A stretch of 64,000 bases of DNA from the NCBI RefSeq assembly GCF_024679245.1, contig NC_090176.1, forward strand, positions 17,849,293 to 17,913,292, given 5' to 3'. The position numbers and the translations under genes are program-made. This document shows, piece by piece, positions 1 through 29,400 of this stretch. This DNA is from Pseudorasbora parva (taxonomy: Eukaryota; Chordata; Actinopteri; Cypriniformes; Gobionidae). Below the pieces are notes generated by a model. The model saw only the letters and a list, made by a program, of their open reading frames with translations. It ran no database searches and was not told the origin of the DNA. Position 1 is the first letter of the stretch. Every line of letters starts with the position of its first letter.

Positions 1-59
1 TTGGGGTCAATAAGCTTTTTGTTTAAAAAAAAAGAAATTAATACTTTTATTCAGCAAGG

Positions 60-420
60 AAGCATTAAATTGATCAGAAGTGACCGAAGAGAAGAGAAGA
101 GCCCTATTTTAATGATCTGAGTGCATGGTCTAAAGCTCACGGCGCAAGTGCTCTTAGGGCGTGTTTGAATCCACTTTTGCAAGTTTAACGAAAGGAAAAA
201 TGGTCTTAAAGTGTTGTACCTAGTCTCTTAATGAATCATGGGTGTGTTTTGTGCGTAATATGCAATAAATAGAAATCAGAGTATCATCTCTCATTCTCTT
301 TAAATCCAGTTGCGCTCACGCCATGGCAGATTTCCTATTTACATGCCTCAATATAGACACCCTCAACTGGAATCAGTTTAAATACATGTGTGTATTGGAA
401 CATTTGGTCAAATAATTAAC
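60..420. repeat. dispersed repeat, left part (shares sequence with 44170-44240)
   Basis: The segment around 295-350 (ttgcgctcacgccatggcag) recurs near 44205-44225. With 1220-1545 it looks like one older element split by later insertions. Its left end is undefined. Confidence 0.4.
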
Positions 421-498
421 CAATTTAAATCGTCATTACTGCACATAGATAATTCTGATAGATGCCATGACTATCCATTATGACGTAGCATTGTATGT

Positions 499-1132
499 AG
501 GGATGAAACAGTATGGAAATTTCACATCACGGTTATAGTGACCCAAATTATCACGGTTATCAATATTATCGTGGTTTTGTTCATATGAGATAAAATGTTA
601 AAAAAGAACCAATGCACACACTGAAAATATTTCAGCAAGTTCTATATTTGAAAATCAACAAACAACAAACAAAATAAAGCAGCTCTATGCACTTTTTTAA
701 AGCAAGATTCTATTCTGTGGGATTTCCTTCCTTATATTGGCCGTCGTCAATAGCACCACATAAAATAGACTAGAACAAAAACATTCAACCGTATGCTGAA
801 TGAATCTCCTGCGTACATCGCACATTTATCTCTGCTTTGAGTGCACGTTTCAGTGAGTGAGAGCACGCTCTGAACAAAACTCCGGCTTATCTGAATGCAT
901 CTGATTATTAGACATTGCATTCATAAACTCAATAGAAACACGTGTGATAGGTTATAATGCGCAACACAATTCTAACAGATGGCTTTTGAGAAGCCTATAA
1001 TAAGTAGCTGACCAGCAACAGTGACTAGTGTGAGTGACTGTGTTACACGAAATACACCAAAGCCGAAAATACTCAGCCGAAAGTACTCAGCCGAAATACA
1101 CCAAACAAACGGTGGGTGTTAATTTCAAACCC
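499..1132. mobile_element. possible hAT-like remnant
   Basis: It begins tagggatgaaac with repeated 'cacggtta' motifs and ends ggtgttaatttcaaaccctg, resembling termini of cyprinid hAT families. No target-site duplication could be matched, so the boundaries are tentative. No coding sequence is visible. Confidence 0.25.
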
Positions 1133-1219
1133 TGATTATTATTCCTTAAATAGAATACCTAGTCGTGTCTGAACGTGTTTGTTCATCTTTGGCTCAAGCT
1201 TCACGTTATTATTTGTATG

Positions 1220-1545
1220 AATATATAATATAAGCAGAATGTACGTGCATTGTGGAGCCCGCCTATAGGGTCATATTACTGACATGCTTTTTATCTAACA
1301 AAAAAAAAAATTACGCTATTGACTTTAGATCAGGTTTCAGTTGGTCAATGGCGTAGCCGTTTTCAGTTGCCTCAAAATGGCAACACGCCAACAATGCGCC
1401 TGAACACACCTCATTTTCAGACCAACACGACCATGGACGCACAAACAGGTTCAAGTACGCCAGGTTGGCTGGTGGTTATGTTGCCCGCATACCACCCCCC
1501 ATGGCCGAGACTGGTATTACGACACCTGACGGGCCGGGGCTAGTA
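1220..1545 (+). repeat. dispersed repeat, right part (related to 44330-44460)
   Basis: The stretch ttgactttagatcaggtttc (1319) and 'gttggtcaatggcg' recur at 44410-44445. The open frame at 1319-1543 lies inside this repeat and has no recognisable domain, so it is not called as a gene. Confidence 0.5.
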
Positions 1546-1794
1546 ATGCTACTGCTAATTAAGGTTGATATCTCTGCAGCACTATAACTTGACATTTTTT
1601 TTAATAACTTCATCGCCCTTATTTCTTCTCATTCTTTTGATGCGTGTAGGTCATTTTTTGAATATTTTTACCTCAATTTTTACACATGGCACCTTTAAAC
1701 AACATAATGCTGAGCTGAAAATGAGAACTGCCCCAGGCTGAAACTAGAATTGCACCAGGTGTATGATAGGGCCTATAATGTTACAAAATATTTC

Positions 1795-2065
1795 TAATTT
1801 GAATAAATGAAAAACTTTCTATCTTTCAAAGAATCTTGAAAAAAAATGTATCACAGTGTCCACAAAAATATTAAGCAGCACAGTTGAAAATGTAAGTCTT
1901 GAGCAGCAAATCAGCATATTAGAATGAATTCTGAAGGATCATGCGACACAGTAGACTGGAGCAATGACTGCTGCTTATTTTGAACTGTAAGGATTTTTCA
2001 CAATATTGCTGTTATCAAATAAAGCAGCCTTCTTGAGACTTTTTCAAAGCATTCAAATTCATACC
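1795..2065 (+). repeat. common cyprinid dispersed repeat R1, copy a
   Basis: It carries the core of a family seen repeatedly in this window (attctgaaggatcatg, then a tail with 'caatattgctgttatcaaat'). Other copies are near 21770, 32095, 46270, 49000, 51360 and 60405. No coding capacity is seen. Confidence 0.6.
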
Positions 2066-2079
2066 AAATTCAGACTTAA

Positions 2080-2274
2080 AGGTTACTTCAGTGATTTAGT
2101 ATTAAGCTTTGTATTTAAACTGGGTCATTAATGTGAAATTAGTTTTGAATTTCGTGCCTTCTAGACTGAGAAAAACAACAACTCCCAGAATGCACTTGCT
2201 TCACTGCCCTACAAGGCCACTCCATCCGATCATTCGATTATACTCCTGGGTTTCTACTTCGCTGAAGTAACCCT
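2080..2274. mobile_element. TTAA-flanked MITE, 195 bp
   Basis: TTAA occurs at 2076-2079 and 2275-2278. The termini are inverted: AGGTTACTTCAGTGA at the left and CGCTGAAGTAACCCT at the right. TTAA duplications fit the piggyBac or Kolobok superfamilies. It is non-coding. The element at 44095 has the same left terminus. Confidence 0.75.
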
Positions 2275-2647
2275 TTAAGAATGATAGTGTATGAGACTTA
2301 AAAGTATATGATAAGATGAATATGATTAAGAACCGGCAATAAAAGGAACCGGCAATTTATTTTCATGACATTCATTTCCATAATGGCAACAGCAAACATA
2401 TAGCACAACCAGTGTAGTTTGATTCTTATGAACAGGTTTTTTTAATGAATTGGTCAAAAAGTATGTCTCGAAGTCGAGAGTTTTCTGTTCAATCGGTCTA
2501 ATGGATTAGTTTGAGTGTAAATGTAATAAAATGACATTAGAACAAGTTAACCATAATAATACTGTTTGGTATGTTTTGTTTAATATTTACAACTCAGTAT
2601 TGAGGGTGGGTAATGCTTAAAAAAGTACTGAACGAAACATAAAACAA

Positions 2648-3193
2648 AGGGATAAGTTCACCCAAAAATTATAATTTTATCTTCATTTACTCAGCCTCGA
2701 TATGTATGAATTTCTTTCTTCAGATAAACAGAAATGAAAAATCTCTGCTTTGATCCTCTTATACTGACATGCAAACGTTCATGAGAGGGATGTTGTGATG
2801 TAAGTGCATTGTGAAGTTCGCACGAGAAGTACTGCGGAAGCACAGTCACTTCTTACGTTACATCGTTCCTCTCCTGGACACTCGAATGAGAGCAGACCGG
2901 GAGCAATGATTTATAGTTAAACATGTAAAAATATTTTTAATTTTTTAATTTTTTACACACACTTATCGTTTCACTTCTGAAGACAATGATTAATCCACTG
3001 GGGACGTGGATTACCGTCATGATCGTTGTGTAGGTTTTCAAGCGTCAACCGAGCAGCACCCATTCATTTACATTATATGAACTCAAAATATCTTCATTTA
3101 TGTTCATCTGAAGAAAGAAATGCATATACGTAGGGGCTGGCCTGAGGGTGAGTAAACGGTGAGAGAATTTTCTTTTTTGGGTGAACTATCCCT
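2648..3193. mobile_element. TTAA-type MITE, 546 bp
   Basis: The left end is AGGGATAAGTTCACCCAAAA; the right end is GGGTGAACTATCCCT followed by TTAA at 3194-3197. The left TTAA has decayed to ACAA. The termini match the very common cyprinid family with 'agttcacccaaaaatgaaaa'. No open frame. Confidence 0.7.
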
Positions 3194-4020
3194 TTAAATT
3201 GTTAATGAACCAGAATAGCTAGGTTGAACCACATTCAGAATCAGAATAATTTATTTTCATCCCATCAGATTTACATTCATATAACTTCCTCATACGTAAC
3301 TGGAGCACACTGGTTTCCTAACCAATCTGGAGGTTCACTAGACGCACTTCATATGTTCATTTTTCTTGATTTTTACTAGTTACGCAAAGGCACATAAATA
3401 AACACACTCAGGTTAGGGCATTCTGTGGAAGAGACTGTAATAGCTGGGGATGGATGCGTCTCTACCTGTGGGAGATGTTGGCTACTGTGCCGTAAGACAC
3501 TGATCAACCAATCACACGCTCACAAAGTCATGTGACCACAGAGCAGCAGCCAATCAGATGGCCATGTAATCTGGCGAGAGCATCTGTCGCCTCAGAGCTT
3601 CTCCGATGGGCTGTAATTGAGGAAGTGTTGTTGCTGTAGCGAAGGCGGAGAGTGAGTCATGGCTAGGACTAATTTTAGCTGCACAGCACAGTCAGGGGGC
3701 CGGTTGGGGTTCTTTTTCCCCACATTTTTTTTTAGGAAATCAAACATCTGTTATTAGAGACTACTTATCAATCAGAGTCAAAGTGGAGAGAGAAAAAAAA
3801 ACATTTGTTAGAGAAAAATAGTGGCAATATGTGTGGAGCAGGGTCTGAAATTAACTTTTCAAGTAAGTGGCAATATTTTGTACCGGCAATTTTTAGAATT
3901 TCCTTATTAAATGTATCTGTTAAATTTTATTTCAAATACTTGAAAATATATTCAATTAATTGACATTATATTGAATTCATTCACATGACATGCTTAACAC
4001 TACTCAAAGTGTGCATATAG

Positions 4021-4385
4021 CGGCTGCATCCCAATTCGCACACTTCCCTACTATATAGTAGGCCAGAATTCACAGTACTCATAAAAGAGTAGGCAAAATG
4101 TACTCGGATGACCTATTTCTTCCGGCGAGATTATGAAGTGTGCATATGATGGACACTTTAGTATCCCATGAGGCAACAGGAGAGGATTTATAAATGGCAG
4201 TGAAGTGGTGCAACTTCCGCTGACAGGTCATGTTATTATGACAACATGGCAAATGTAGTACGCCTGGATTATACATTCACACTACACACATTCGCACTGC
4301 ATAGAACATACTTTTTTAGAGGAAGTAATTACTTATTCAATATAAGTACCTATTTAAAAGAGAATGCGATTTTGGACACAGAGAG
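4021..4385. mobile_element. MITE with 'ggctgcatcccaattcgcac' end
   Basis: The left end ggctgcatcccaattcgcac pairs loosely with the right end 'gcgattttggacacag'. The interior holds 'ctactatatagtaggc'. The target duplication is unclear and the superfamily is not assigned. Confidence 0.45.
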
Positions 4386-4410
4386 CAATTGCATAATGTT
4401 ATGAGATTAA

Positions 4411-5620
4411 ATGGTTAGTTCACCCAAAAATGAAAATTAGCTCATGATTTACTTTATCTCTAGTCATCCTAGGTGTTTAGGATATTCTTTTTTCAGACAA
4501 ATAAAATTTGTTATATTAAAGAAAGTTATATATAAAAAGTCTTGGCTAATCCAAGCATTATAATGTCAGTGAATTGTTGTCCATAAAAGTGCATCTATCC
4601 ATCATATAACTCCACACAGCTCCGGGGCATTAACTCTTTCCCCGCCAAACACGGAAATTTCCGTTATTTGGGAGAAAACGCTTCCAGGCCATTAACGGAA
4701 TTTTCCGGGTTTCCGTGTTTTCACTGTCGGGCGCTAGGGGGCGCTATTGCGCATCTTCTGAATGAGTACTGAATCTCCTGATCAAAACACACGTGAGGAA
4801 GACGCAGTGAAACGAGCGATCACATGTAATCATATGCATATTAAAAATAACGTGATCATCCTCATTAAACAGCATATGAATCAAAACTGCCTAATGTTAC
4901 TGAATAAAATGTGGACCAAGGATGAGCTACAGGACTGTGTAAGCATTAGGGGTGTTGATGGACTCGATCTACTCCATCTGTGTTTGATCATCGCTCTGAA
5001 TCTGATCTGGAAACAGTCTTTCACAAAAATTTGATTTTCTCAGCTTTTTGTTCAAAATGTTGCTTTTTTTATGAAACCTACCCATATTCAAGTGTTGATA
5101 AAAAAGGAATGCATGAAGCTAGAATAAAAGAATTTTTTTTTTTTGTTTAAAAGAAGAGGGTCAGATCTTTATTTTGATACATTGCATGCTCAGATATTCA
5201 TTTAACAAAATATTCTATGGGCTATTAAATTTTGGTGAAAATTGTCAAAAACCCTGGCGGTGGCTGGTAGCTTTTGTTTTTAAACGCTGGCGGGGAAAGA
5301 GTTAATAAAGGCCTTCTCAAGCGAAGTGGCAGGTTTGTGTAAGAAAAATATCCATATTTAAAACTTTATAGACCAAAATAGCTAACTTCTGCCAGAAAGC
5401 CGACACAATTCGATTTATGGCAAAAGAGTAACCACTGTTTTGTTTTGCTCTATAGAGCATGTGTACAGCAATCTGCCGGAAGTTAGTTATTTTAGTCTAT
5501 AACATTTTAAATATGAATATTTTTCTTACACAAACTTTGCTTCAGAAGGCTTTTATTAACCCTGCGGACCCACATGGACTTCAACGTCAACACTTTTGAA
5601 TTTTATATTTCATTTTAACC
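4411..5620. mobile_element. palindromic TTAA element, split by a younger insertion
   Basis: TTAA at 4407-4410 precedes ATGGTTAGTTCACCC. The interior is a long inverted repeat: 5304-5360 (taataaaggccttctcaagc ... tttgtgtaagaaaaatatcc) pairs with 5505-5560 (... cagaaggcttttattaaccc). The arms are parted by about 150 bases. The right terminus has decayed and the element is interrupted at 4634-5301. Confidence 0.6.
4634..5301. mobile_element. TTAA-flanked element inserted in the palindromic element
   Basis: TTAA at 4630-4633 and 5302-5305 flanks perfect inverted termini CTCTTTCCCCGCCA and TGGCGGGGAAAGAG. The insertion falls in the host's 'gggttaataaagg' site. The 90-codon frame at 4762-5034 has no recognised domain. 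Superfamily is piggyBac-like or Kolobok-like by target site. Confidence 0.8.
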
Positions 5621-6355
5621 GTGACAGTCATAATCAGGGATGCCAGTAACTTAGTTACTTAGTAACACGTTACTCTAATCTGACTACTTTTTTCCAGTAA
5701 CGAGTAATCTAATGCGTTACTACACTGCATGAAAAGTGGGATTTTCGTCCCCGTAAACGGCCGGAAATCTCCCTGATTTTCGACAATTAACGTCAGTGTA
5801 CAGCCTGTGAACGTCGCGTTCGTCTGTGCCACATATTGACGGAAACGAACCATGACGTATGTGGAGCTTGCGGAGGCATGCTGGCGCCGGCGCTAATGGC
5901 TCTAATTAGCATATGAATAGCAGCTCTGGGCGGCGCCTTGCCGGAATGGCTTGAATTTCCTCACTCAGTATTGGTTGAAACTACTACATTGAAACAAGAA
6001 ATATCACTCGTGATTGGTTGGCAGATCTGTTACTATTGGTCAACCTGGGTAATAAATTAATAAATTTAAACCCCCAAATTATAATAATTTTACACCCATA
6101 TATATATATATAAAATTATGTTTTGCATATTATTTTTTAATTGTATATATTCATATGATATGCTATTATGTTTTATATTCATGTCATTGTTATCCTATGG
6201 ACTACGCTAGTATAACCATCAAGGACATTCATTTATTGAGGAAAGAAAATATGCCAGGGACGTGCAGTTTATTCAAAGAAAGAGCTTTATTAGAACAAAC
6301 AAACACACAACCAAATGCAAAACGTTTGAGATCTGCCCACACAACAATAGGAAGC

Positions 6356-6670
6356 TCACGAGAAGCCCAAAATCCTACAGCACCATAAAGTCTCTGTTTT
6401 CCGCTTCAGAGCTGTAGGGTAACTAGCGCCATTCTGTCTGATTTCAGTCCATTTTTCAGACGTCTGTCGTGCGTTGCCCTGTTCTTTGGAATCGCCTCTA
6501 ATCTCGATTGCAGCGTGGCACAGAGCTCGGCGAGCTCCTGGCTGGTCAAACAGTCCATCCAGACACCGCGCGAACGATGCCGTCTTCCTCATCAGACATC
6601 AGGTCTATGGTAGCGCACTTCCAAAGGCCCAGCTCATCCTCAGCTAACACACTCTTTCTTGCTTGTAGCA
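6356..6670 (-). pseudogene. decayed EnSpm-associated ORF fragment
   Basis: The - strand reads EDELGLWKCATIDLMSDEED and then GIVRAVSGWTV before the frame breaks; further frames continue to about 6360. An acidic MSDEEDG motif followed by GW resembles the accessory protein of fish EnSpm elements, recalled from memory and not searched. A second exon-like piece at 6783-6892 (LHVRQRDSTQEVQTSSSCIA, donor gtaaga) may belong to it. Confidence 0.35.
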
Positions 6671-7681
6671 GCTGTAAAAACAAACAATAAAGACAATCAG
6701 TATTGCGCGATGTACTGCGTAAAATGCACCTGAAAAATAGTCACACTGACCAAAAACGGATCTAATCTAATAAATCTTACCCTCTTTCTTCTCAATCGAG
6801 TCCGAGCTGAACTCTTCACAGCTTCTGCGTGCGATGCAAGAACTGGATGTTTGTACCTCCTGCGTACTGTCTCTTTGTCTTACATGCAGCTGGAAAACAA
6901 TTAAATGAGTGTTATGACGAAGTTGTGAAGACGGCGTACTGCTTCCTGTAAAATGACCAGAAAAAGAAAACACTTTTATAAAGCAACTTACATTTGTTCT
7001 TTTACAAGGCTAATTTCAGCTTGTGCTACTTAAAAAGCTTTGCTTTAGGTTACTTTAGCTTAGATAACAGTCTTACCGCAATCTTAGGACTGGTCTTCTC
7101 TTAGGCACTCGTCTTCTCTTCTTAAAGTTAGTATCTTCCACACAGTTTTTCGACTCCAAAGCAAGCAACCTAACTTATCATCTATGGACAGCAACCTGGA
7201 GATTACTAAAGTTAACTGCTCGTTAAAATCGGCAGCAAACTGACGAGATTGCATTCAGCTGTTTCTTCCCGCCGGTGTTACGGATCAACTGGGGATCATG
7301 TTATCTGGGGACGGGCGCGTGCACGCAGCTAGTTTTACCTGGATTTACAGCAGATGTTAGACGAGGACAGATTCGTCACAGCGGATTTTCCACTGAACAG
7401 ATTTAAAACGCTTTCCACATTATGTTTGCATAATATCAGGCTCTGTGTTTTCCTCTGTCGCTGCTTTGCTGTATGTTTCCAACGCAGTTTAAGGGAATTT
7501 TTAATGTGGTTTCATTTCACAACACAGACCACGCCCACATTTTTTTACATTCTTTTCGATGAAAGTCGTATCCAATGACAATTACATTCAATAAATTACA
7601 TTGTGTCGTATTAGTATCGGAATTTTTATTTTATTTTTAACAACTATTGTTTTTGTAATTTGCTTAGGGTATTTTTTAAAT

Positions 7682-7874
<193 letters not shown>

Positions 7875-8212
7875 TAACTAAAATAACTCATAGCCTGTCA
7901 TATTACCTTTCTCATATTAGCCTATTATATTCTATTATAATCTATTATATTGCCCACCTGCACATCCCAGCTGATATACAAGATTTGGGGGGTCATTCTG
8001 CATTTGAAAGTTTGAAAGGGTTTTAAATCTTCTAAATAAAGTAAAATGATTCAAAATCAAGTAATTTATATATGCCAAAGTCAACTTTAAACATATACAA
8101 TGTAATTTCCAAACAGCAAAATTGTGACCAGTGAAAATGCTGAGTGACTAGTAACTTTGGAAAACCACTAGCCACGGTGGCCGGTGAGCAAAAAAGTTAA
8201 TGTCAACCCCTG

Positions 8213-8271
<59 letters not shown>

Positions 8272-9293
8272 ATGTAGTGCTGTTAAAATTAATTTGCGTT
8301 AACACGTTCATTTTGACAGGCAATGATATATGATATATAAAGTTTGCTGATGTATGACGCCGCTTATTAGCAGGAGACCGCAATGATTGGTAAAAGTTGC
8401 GGTGATTGGTCAAAATTGCGAGTCGCACTGAATTCACGGGGACTGATTGCAAATGACACACAATAAATAATCTAGAATACTTTCATCAAATATATAAATT
8501 CAAGCTTAAGTTTAAGATTTTACAATTAGGCTATACTGAGCCTGATCTATCTAAGAGATTTTCTTAGAAGGAAGTTAATACCTTTTAGAAAAATGTCACA
8601 TGGGTTAAAACTCCTGCTACCCTGATTTGCATTTGTATAGCTCACAGCATGTTCATTTACATGTTAAAGCCTCCCCTGGAGTTAAGGGAAGGGGGGTCTT
8701 GGGGGGGGACAACTGCCAAGCAAGGCCCACGTCAATTTCTGACAATTCACGGCAGTTTTCGGTGTCGCCTGCAAACTGCCGTGTACAGTCGTAAACCTGA
8801 TCTTCCACGACAATCTACAGTGCCGCTTACTGACGAAAATCCCACTTTTCATGCAGTGCTATTTCCAAACCAGTAATCAGATTAAAGTAATTTATTCAAG
8901 TCACTGTGAGTTACTATTTTAGGCATTTTCCTTTGTAACTTTTTTTTAAATATATATTTTTGCTTTCTTTTTGCATCTCAGTGAGAGTATTTTTTCAGGA
9001 AATATTTTTTAATTTCAACTTAAAATGTCAGGAGATACATTGTTGACATTACTGTTAAAAATGCACTTCCAAATAAAGTAAGTGTTGGCAAAAACGGTTG
9101 TCATTTCTATGTTGAGGTGTCATGGGTGTTGTATGAGGCGGCAACTGCTGAATGTAACTAATTAAGTAACTTGTAATCTTACTTAGTTACTTTTAAAATA
9201 AAGTAATCTGTAAATTAACTAAGTTATTTTTTAAAGGAGTAATCAGTAATCAGATTACTTTTTCAAAGTAACTGTAGCAACACTGGTCATAAT

Positions 9294-10028
9294 TGATTTA
9301 GTTTAATTATGCAGGAGAAATTTGTGCCTCCTTATCTTAAATTTGGTGGCATTTTTGTTCTTAGCCCCTGTTAATTACTGATTCAGAGAGCTATTTTATA
9401 TTTCTTTAAACTTTTATATCTCTATATTTTAAATGTGTATATCTTATTCTTATATTTAAGTATGTGATGTCAGTTTAACTCTGACTTTTGGGTCACGCCT
9501 AAATTAAATGAGCTCAGGCATGTGAAGTCCAGCAGAAATAGACTCTCTCAGAACTGAACTTGTGGTGGGAGGAAGAAGGGAATAAAAGACAGGATGTGAC
9601 ATCAGACGAAGGGTCAGAGTGGCCCTGTAGGACACTCCATTACATTCTTCTTTCCTTCAGGAGGATGTGACTTCAATGTCTGAACATTTATGTTATGTAA
9701 AGATGGCAGGCATAGTCATCGCCTGCTTTCAGGCACAGTTCCACACAATGCATGGCACTCAACGTCCCGAATGACATCATGTTAGAGAATCGCCTGCTTT
9801 TGTGTCGTTTCCATAGCAGCGTTTTCATAAGCTGGCTGTATGGATATATGGAGGGATGGGGCGTATGGGACATTTTTAGTGTAGACACTGACTCAGAGTC
9901 ATTATCCTCTTCCATATCGAGCTTATTTTATATATAGATCCACTAAAGTTATATATGTATGTGCTAAAAAGCCTGACACTTTTAACTCTGTGACTTACAG
10001 TATTTTCTTTCTTCTTCTCTGCCCACAG
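9294..10028 (+). other. gsk3b intron 3, 3' end, no repeat recognised
   Basis: Intron sequence leading to the exon 4 acceptor, with a polypyrimidine tract at about 10003-10026 (tttctttcttcttctctgcc). Nothing else is identified. Confidence 0.6.
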
Positions 10029-26286
<16,258 letters not shown>

Positions 26287-26743
26287 GAGCCCCAGCCAAT
26301 CAGACCTGACCCTGCCTCCAGGGCCACGCCCACCCCACTGCTCCCCAGCTTATTGGGCAGGATTTGAGTCATGTAACCACCACTCTTATTCAGACTGCAA
26401 GAGCCAACCTTCATTCACATCTTTTTTAAACAAAGTTCAGAAAGAGTTCAAAATGATACATGGAAAAGCCTTGTCGGGTTTAATTCGCGCGAGAAACAGA
26501 GACAGAGAGAGCAGTGAGGAAACGGGTTGGGAGGGGGGCGGGGGGTAAACCGTAAAACCTGGTCCGTGACCAGCCGGAACTTTTTTTTTTTTTCATTCTC
26601 AGAGGACAATCTTGTTATGTAAGCAATCCGGTAGCCAGATCCATCCACTTCCGTTTCCATTTGGATTCCCCTTCTCTAACCTGGACTGTCTCTAGCTACA
26701 CGTTCTGTCCCTCTCTACTGTTCTCTTATAACGCATGGCTACC

Positions 26744-26745
<2 letters not shown>

Positions 26746-26804
<59 letters not shown>
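26746..26804. repeat. (TA)n microsatellite in gsk3b 3' UTR
   Basis: About 59 bases of uninterrupted TA, 460 bases after the stop codon. Confidence 0.98.
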
Positions 26805-26808
<4 letters not shown>

Positions 26809-28942
26809 GAAAATTATGCATTAAAAACTTGAGGAAATATCTCATCTAATTGTATCAAAAAAAAAACACAAAGCACTATACAAGAGGTATAAATGTAAAA
26901 ACCGCATGTTCCAACCACAGAGCCAACAGAGGAATTCTCTGTTGCGGATGATCTAGGAGTTTGAAGTCTGCTGAATGTTTTATTTTGTTTTATAAAATGG
27001 GCGGTCTAGGGGAAGAGCAGACAATTCGATTGACAAGTGAGACATGCGTCTCCATCTCTGTGTTCTTGTATGATATATACATACACAGTTTATATATTAC
27101 TTTGCATTATGTAAAATAAATATATATATATAGTTATATATAGATCTATATCTAGCATCATCGGTCCAGAATCCATCACGAATTGTCAGGGCAGCGGCGA
27201 GTTTTGCCGCTGACCAAAATAATACAGTATGTTTATGACTATGAACCTGGACACATTTTGCTGGAGCTCCTTTCTAGCAAGCGTTTCGCTCTTTTGTGCT
27301 GTTTTCTGTTCGCCCGGTAGAATAACAGATCACCTTCTGTCCTGATTTTCCTCTCGTTATTTATTGTCGCGTGTGGGTCAGTGTTGTGACGCTCACATTC
27401 ATTGTTCGTATGCACACAGCTAAACAAAGAATAGATGAAGAAAACTCATCGATGCGGCGCAGACTCCACAGAGACGTCTCACGGACGGTGCTTGCGCTGC
27501 ATTCATTCGCAATGTTAAACTGAAGTGGCTGTGTTGGTTCAACCACTACTTTTTTCTCCGTCACGTTTCAGCATACTTTCAACCCGCTTACAGAAAAATG
27601 TACTTTTCCTTTATCCAAAATGTCTTAATGCGCAGCATACAGCAGTACATGAAAATGACAGACATGTATATACAGTACAGAAATGTTGCTCCTCACCAAA
27701 TTCTGGCTTTTTTTCTTTTTCTTTTGTATAATTTGTAAGCATGTGTGAGTGAATGTGTACATGCGTGTGTTCTGCTATGTACATATATAAGCTGACCTGA
27801 GAACTGTTAACGAGCGAAAACAAAGACGAGGGATTAAAAGAAAAATGGATCAAAGAAAACAACTTTAAAAAAAAGAAGATTTTAAAAGATCAGGGTAAGA
27901 ATGACCTGTTTGTTGGATACTGTAGACAAGGAGCTTTCTCCAGCCATATAGTTCAATCTTATCTGTACAGTAGGTGCCAGCTATATTATTGTAACTATAT
28001 CTAGTAATGTATAGTGTATCTATAGTTTGGAGTGCCTTTGCTTCCATACACTTCCTGTCTCTAGACCACACCCTCTTCCTGTCTGCACTCAAGACAGGCC
28101 ACACCCCTTCCTATGACCCTCTGCAGGTGCTGTTGATTGGTAAAGTCACGATGACTGACAGCCGACTTCATTTTCTGTCAGAAACCACACTCGATGGTAT
28201 TTCTGTAGTGTTTTTTCCTTATGTTTGCTTTCGATTTGCGATTCACTCACTTATTGGCACAAATATGTTTTTTTTTTTTGTGTGTGTGTGTGGAGGAAGT
28301 CACGTTCCTGTGGAGCCAATCACAATGTACGTTCTTACACTCGTTCCACTACCAAAGCGAACCAACTATGAGCGTGTTGTGACGTAACTGCGACATCCCA
28401 GGGGCAATAATGAATTCTTTTGTGTTTTGGCTCGTTTGCCAGCTGACAGTACGCAGTAGAGATGTCACATAGCACCCGCCGGACCCTCATCCCAGCACCC
28501 TCAATGTAAAGCTTGCTTGTAAGATACGCCTTCATAGATGTGTTGCTTTCCACCAATGGTGTGACCACTTCTTGTGACTACAGTTAGAGTAAACATGTAA
28601 AGACACAAGGGTTAAAAACAATTACCAAAATACAAAAAAAAAAAAAAAATACAAACAAATGTTTTAAGGACTGTGGGCTAAATAAAGACTATCGCATTAC
28701 ATACACTTATTGGGAAAAAAAAATTGTCTCGGTTTAAAATGAAAAAGAAAAAAAAGCAACCTGTATAACATTAATATTACTTGAATGCCTCTGTTTGTGA
28801 CTGAAATTTTTATTTTATTTTAAATATATTCTTTTTCTGTGAAGGTATGCTAAATGTCTCCTCTCCTTGTAAATATGTCCGTTTTGGTCCTTGGTGTGAC
28901 TTGGATTCAGAGACTAGTTACCTGGTACTGTAATTTGCATTA

Positions 28943-28948
28943 AATAAA
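28943..28948 (+). terminator. polyadenylation signal AATAAA for gsk3b
   Basis: A canonical hexamer in gcattAAATAAAgagtagg, with a T-rich downstream element at about 28981-29001. It is the last good signal before the intergenic repeats begin. Hexamers at 28681 and 27115 could serve shorter transcripts. Confidence 0.6.
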
Positions 28949-29226
28949 GAGTAGGATAGCTTGGAAATGACCCTGCATTTGCCATGTGTCTTTCTTTTTT
29001 GCAGCCCAAAATGCGTCTCACCTCAACATTTTTCCATTTAGACTAAGTTCAAGGAAACTTTTTTTCCATGCTTTGTTTGTGATTAACCCTTAAACGCATA
29101 CGTCAGGTCTTTAGTGACCTGGGACGTCATTCACTTCACTCCTCCTTGTTCATTTTTTAAAGCTAGACATCAACTCGCTTGGTATTCCTCAATCAATTCA
29201 TTTTAATCTCTCTCATTATAGGGTTT

Positions 29227-29300
29227 AGAGAGAGAGAGAGAGAGAAAATCTCTAATTTCTTATAATTATAATAATAAATTATTTTTTTTATAACTTAATT

Positions 29301-29381
<81 letters not shown>

Positions 29382-29400
29382 CAATCAATCAATCAATCAA
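29227..29400. repeat. (GA)n, (CT)n, (TA)n and (ATCA)n tracts
   Basis: (GA)n at 29227-29245, (CT)n at 29300-29359, (TA)n to 29382 and five ATCA units to 29400. The GA and CT tracts are complementary and could form a hairpin. The ATCA units are the 3' tail of the adjoining LINE, which is read on the - strand. Confidence 0.95.

Larger units (their letters stand above)
26287..28970 (+). other. gsk3b: gsk3b 3' UTR (probable extent)
   Basis: Untranslated sequence follows the stop. It contains a (TA)n tract at 26746-26804 and AATAAA hexamers at 27115, 28681 and 28943. The last is followed within about 40-60 bases by a T/GT-rich stretch (tgtgtctttcttttttg), which makes it the best distal cleavage site. 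Long GSK3B 3' UTRs are usual in vertebrates. Small reading frames inside, such as 28007-28387, show no protein similarity I recognise. The exact end is inferred. Confidence 0.6.

Noticed and set aside
28007..28387. 126-codon ORF downstream of the gsk3b stop
   Set aside because: It lies in the probable 3' UTR before the best polyadenylation signal, has no domain and no splice or promoter support.
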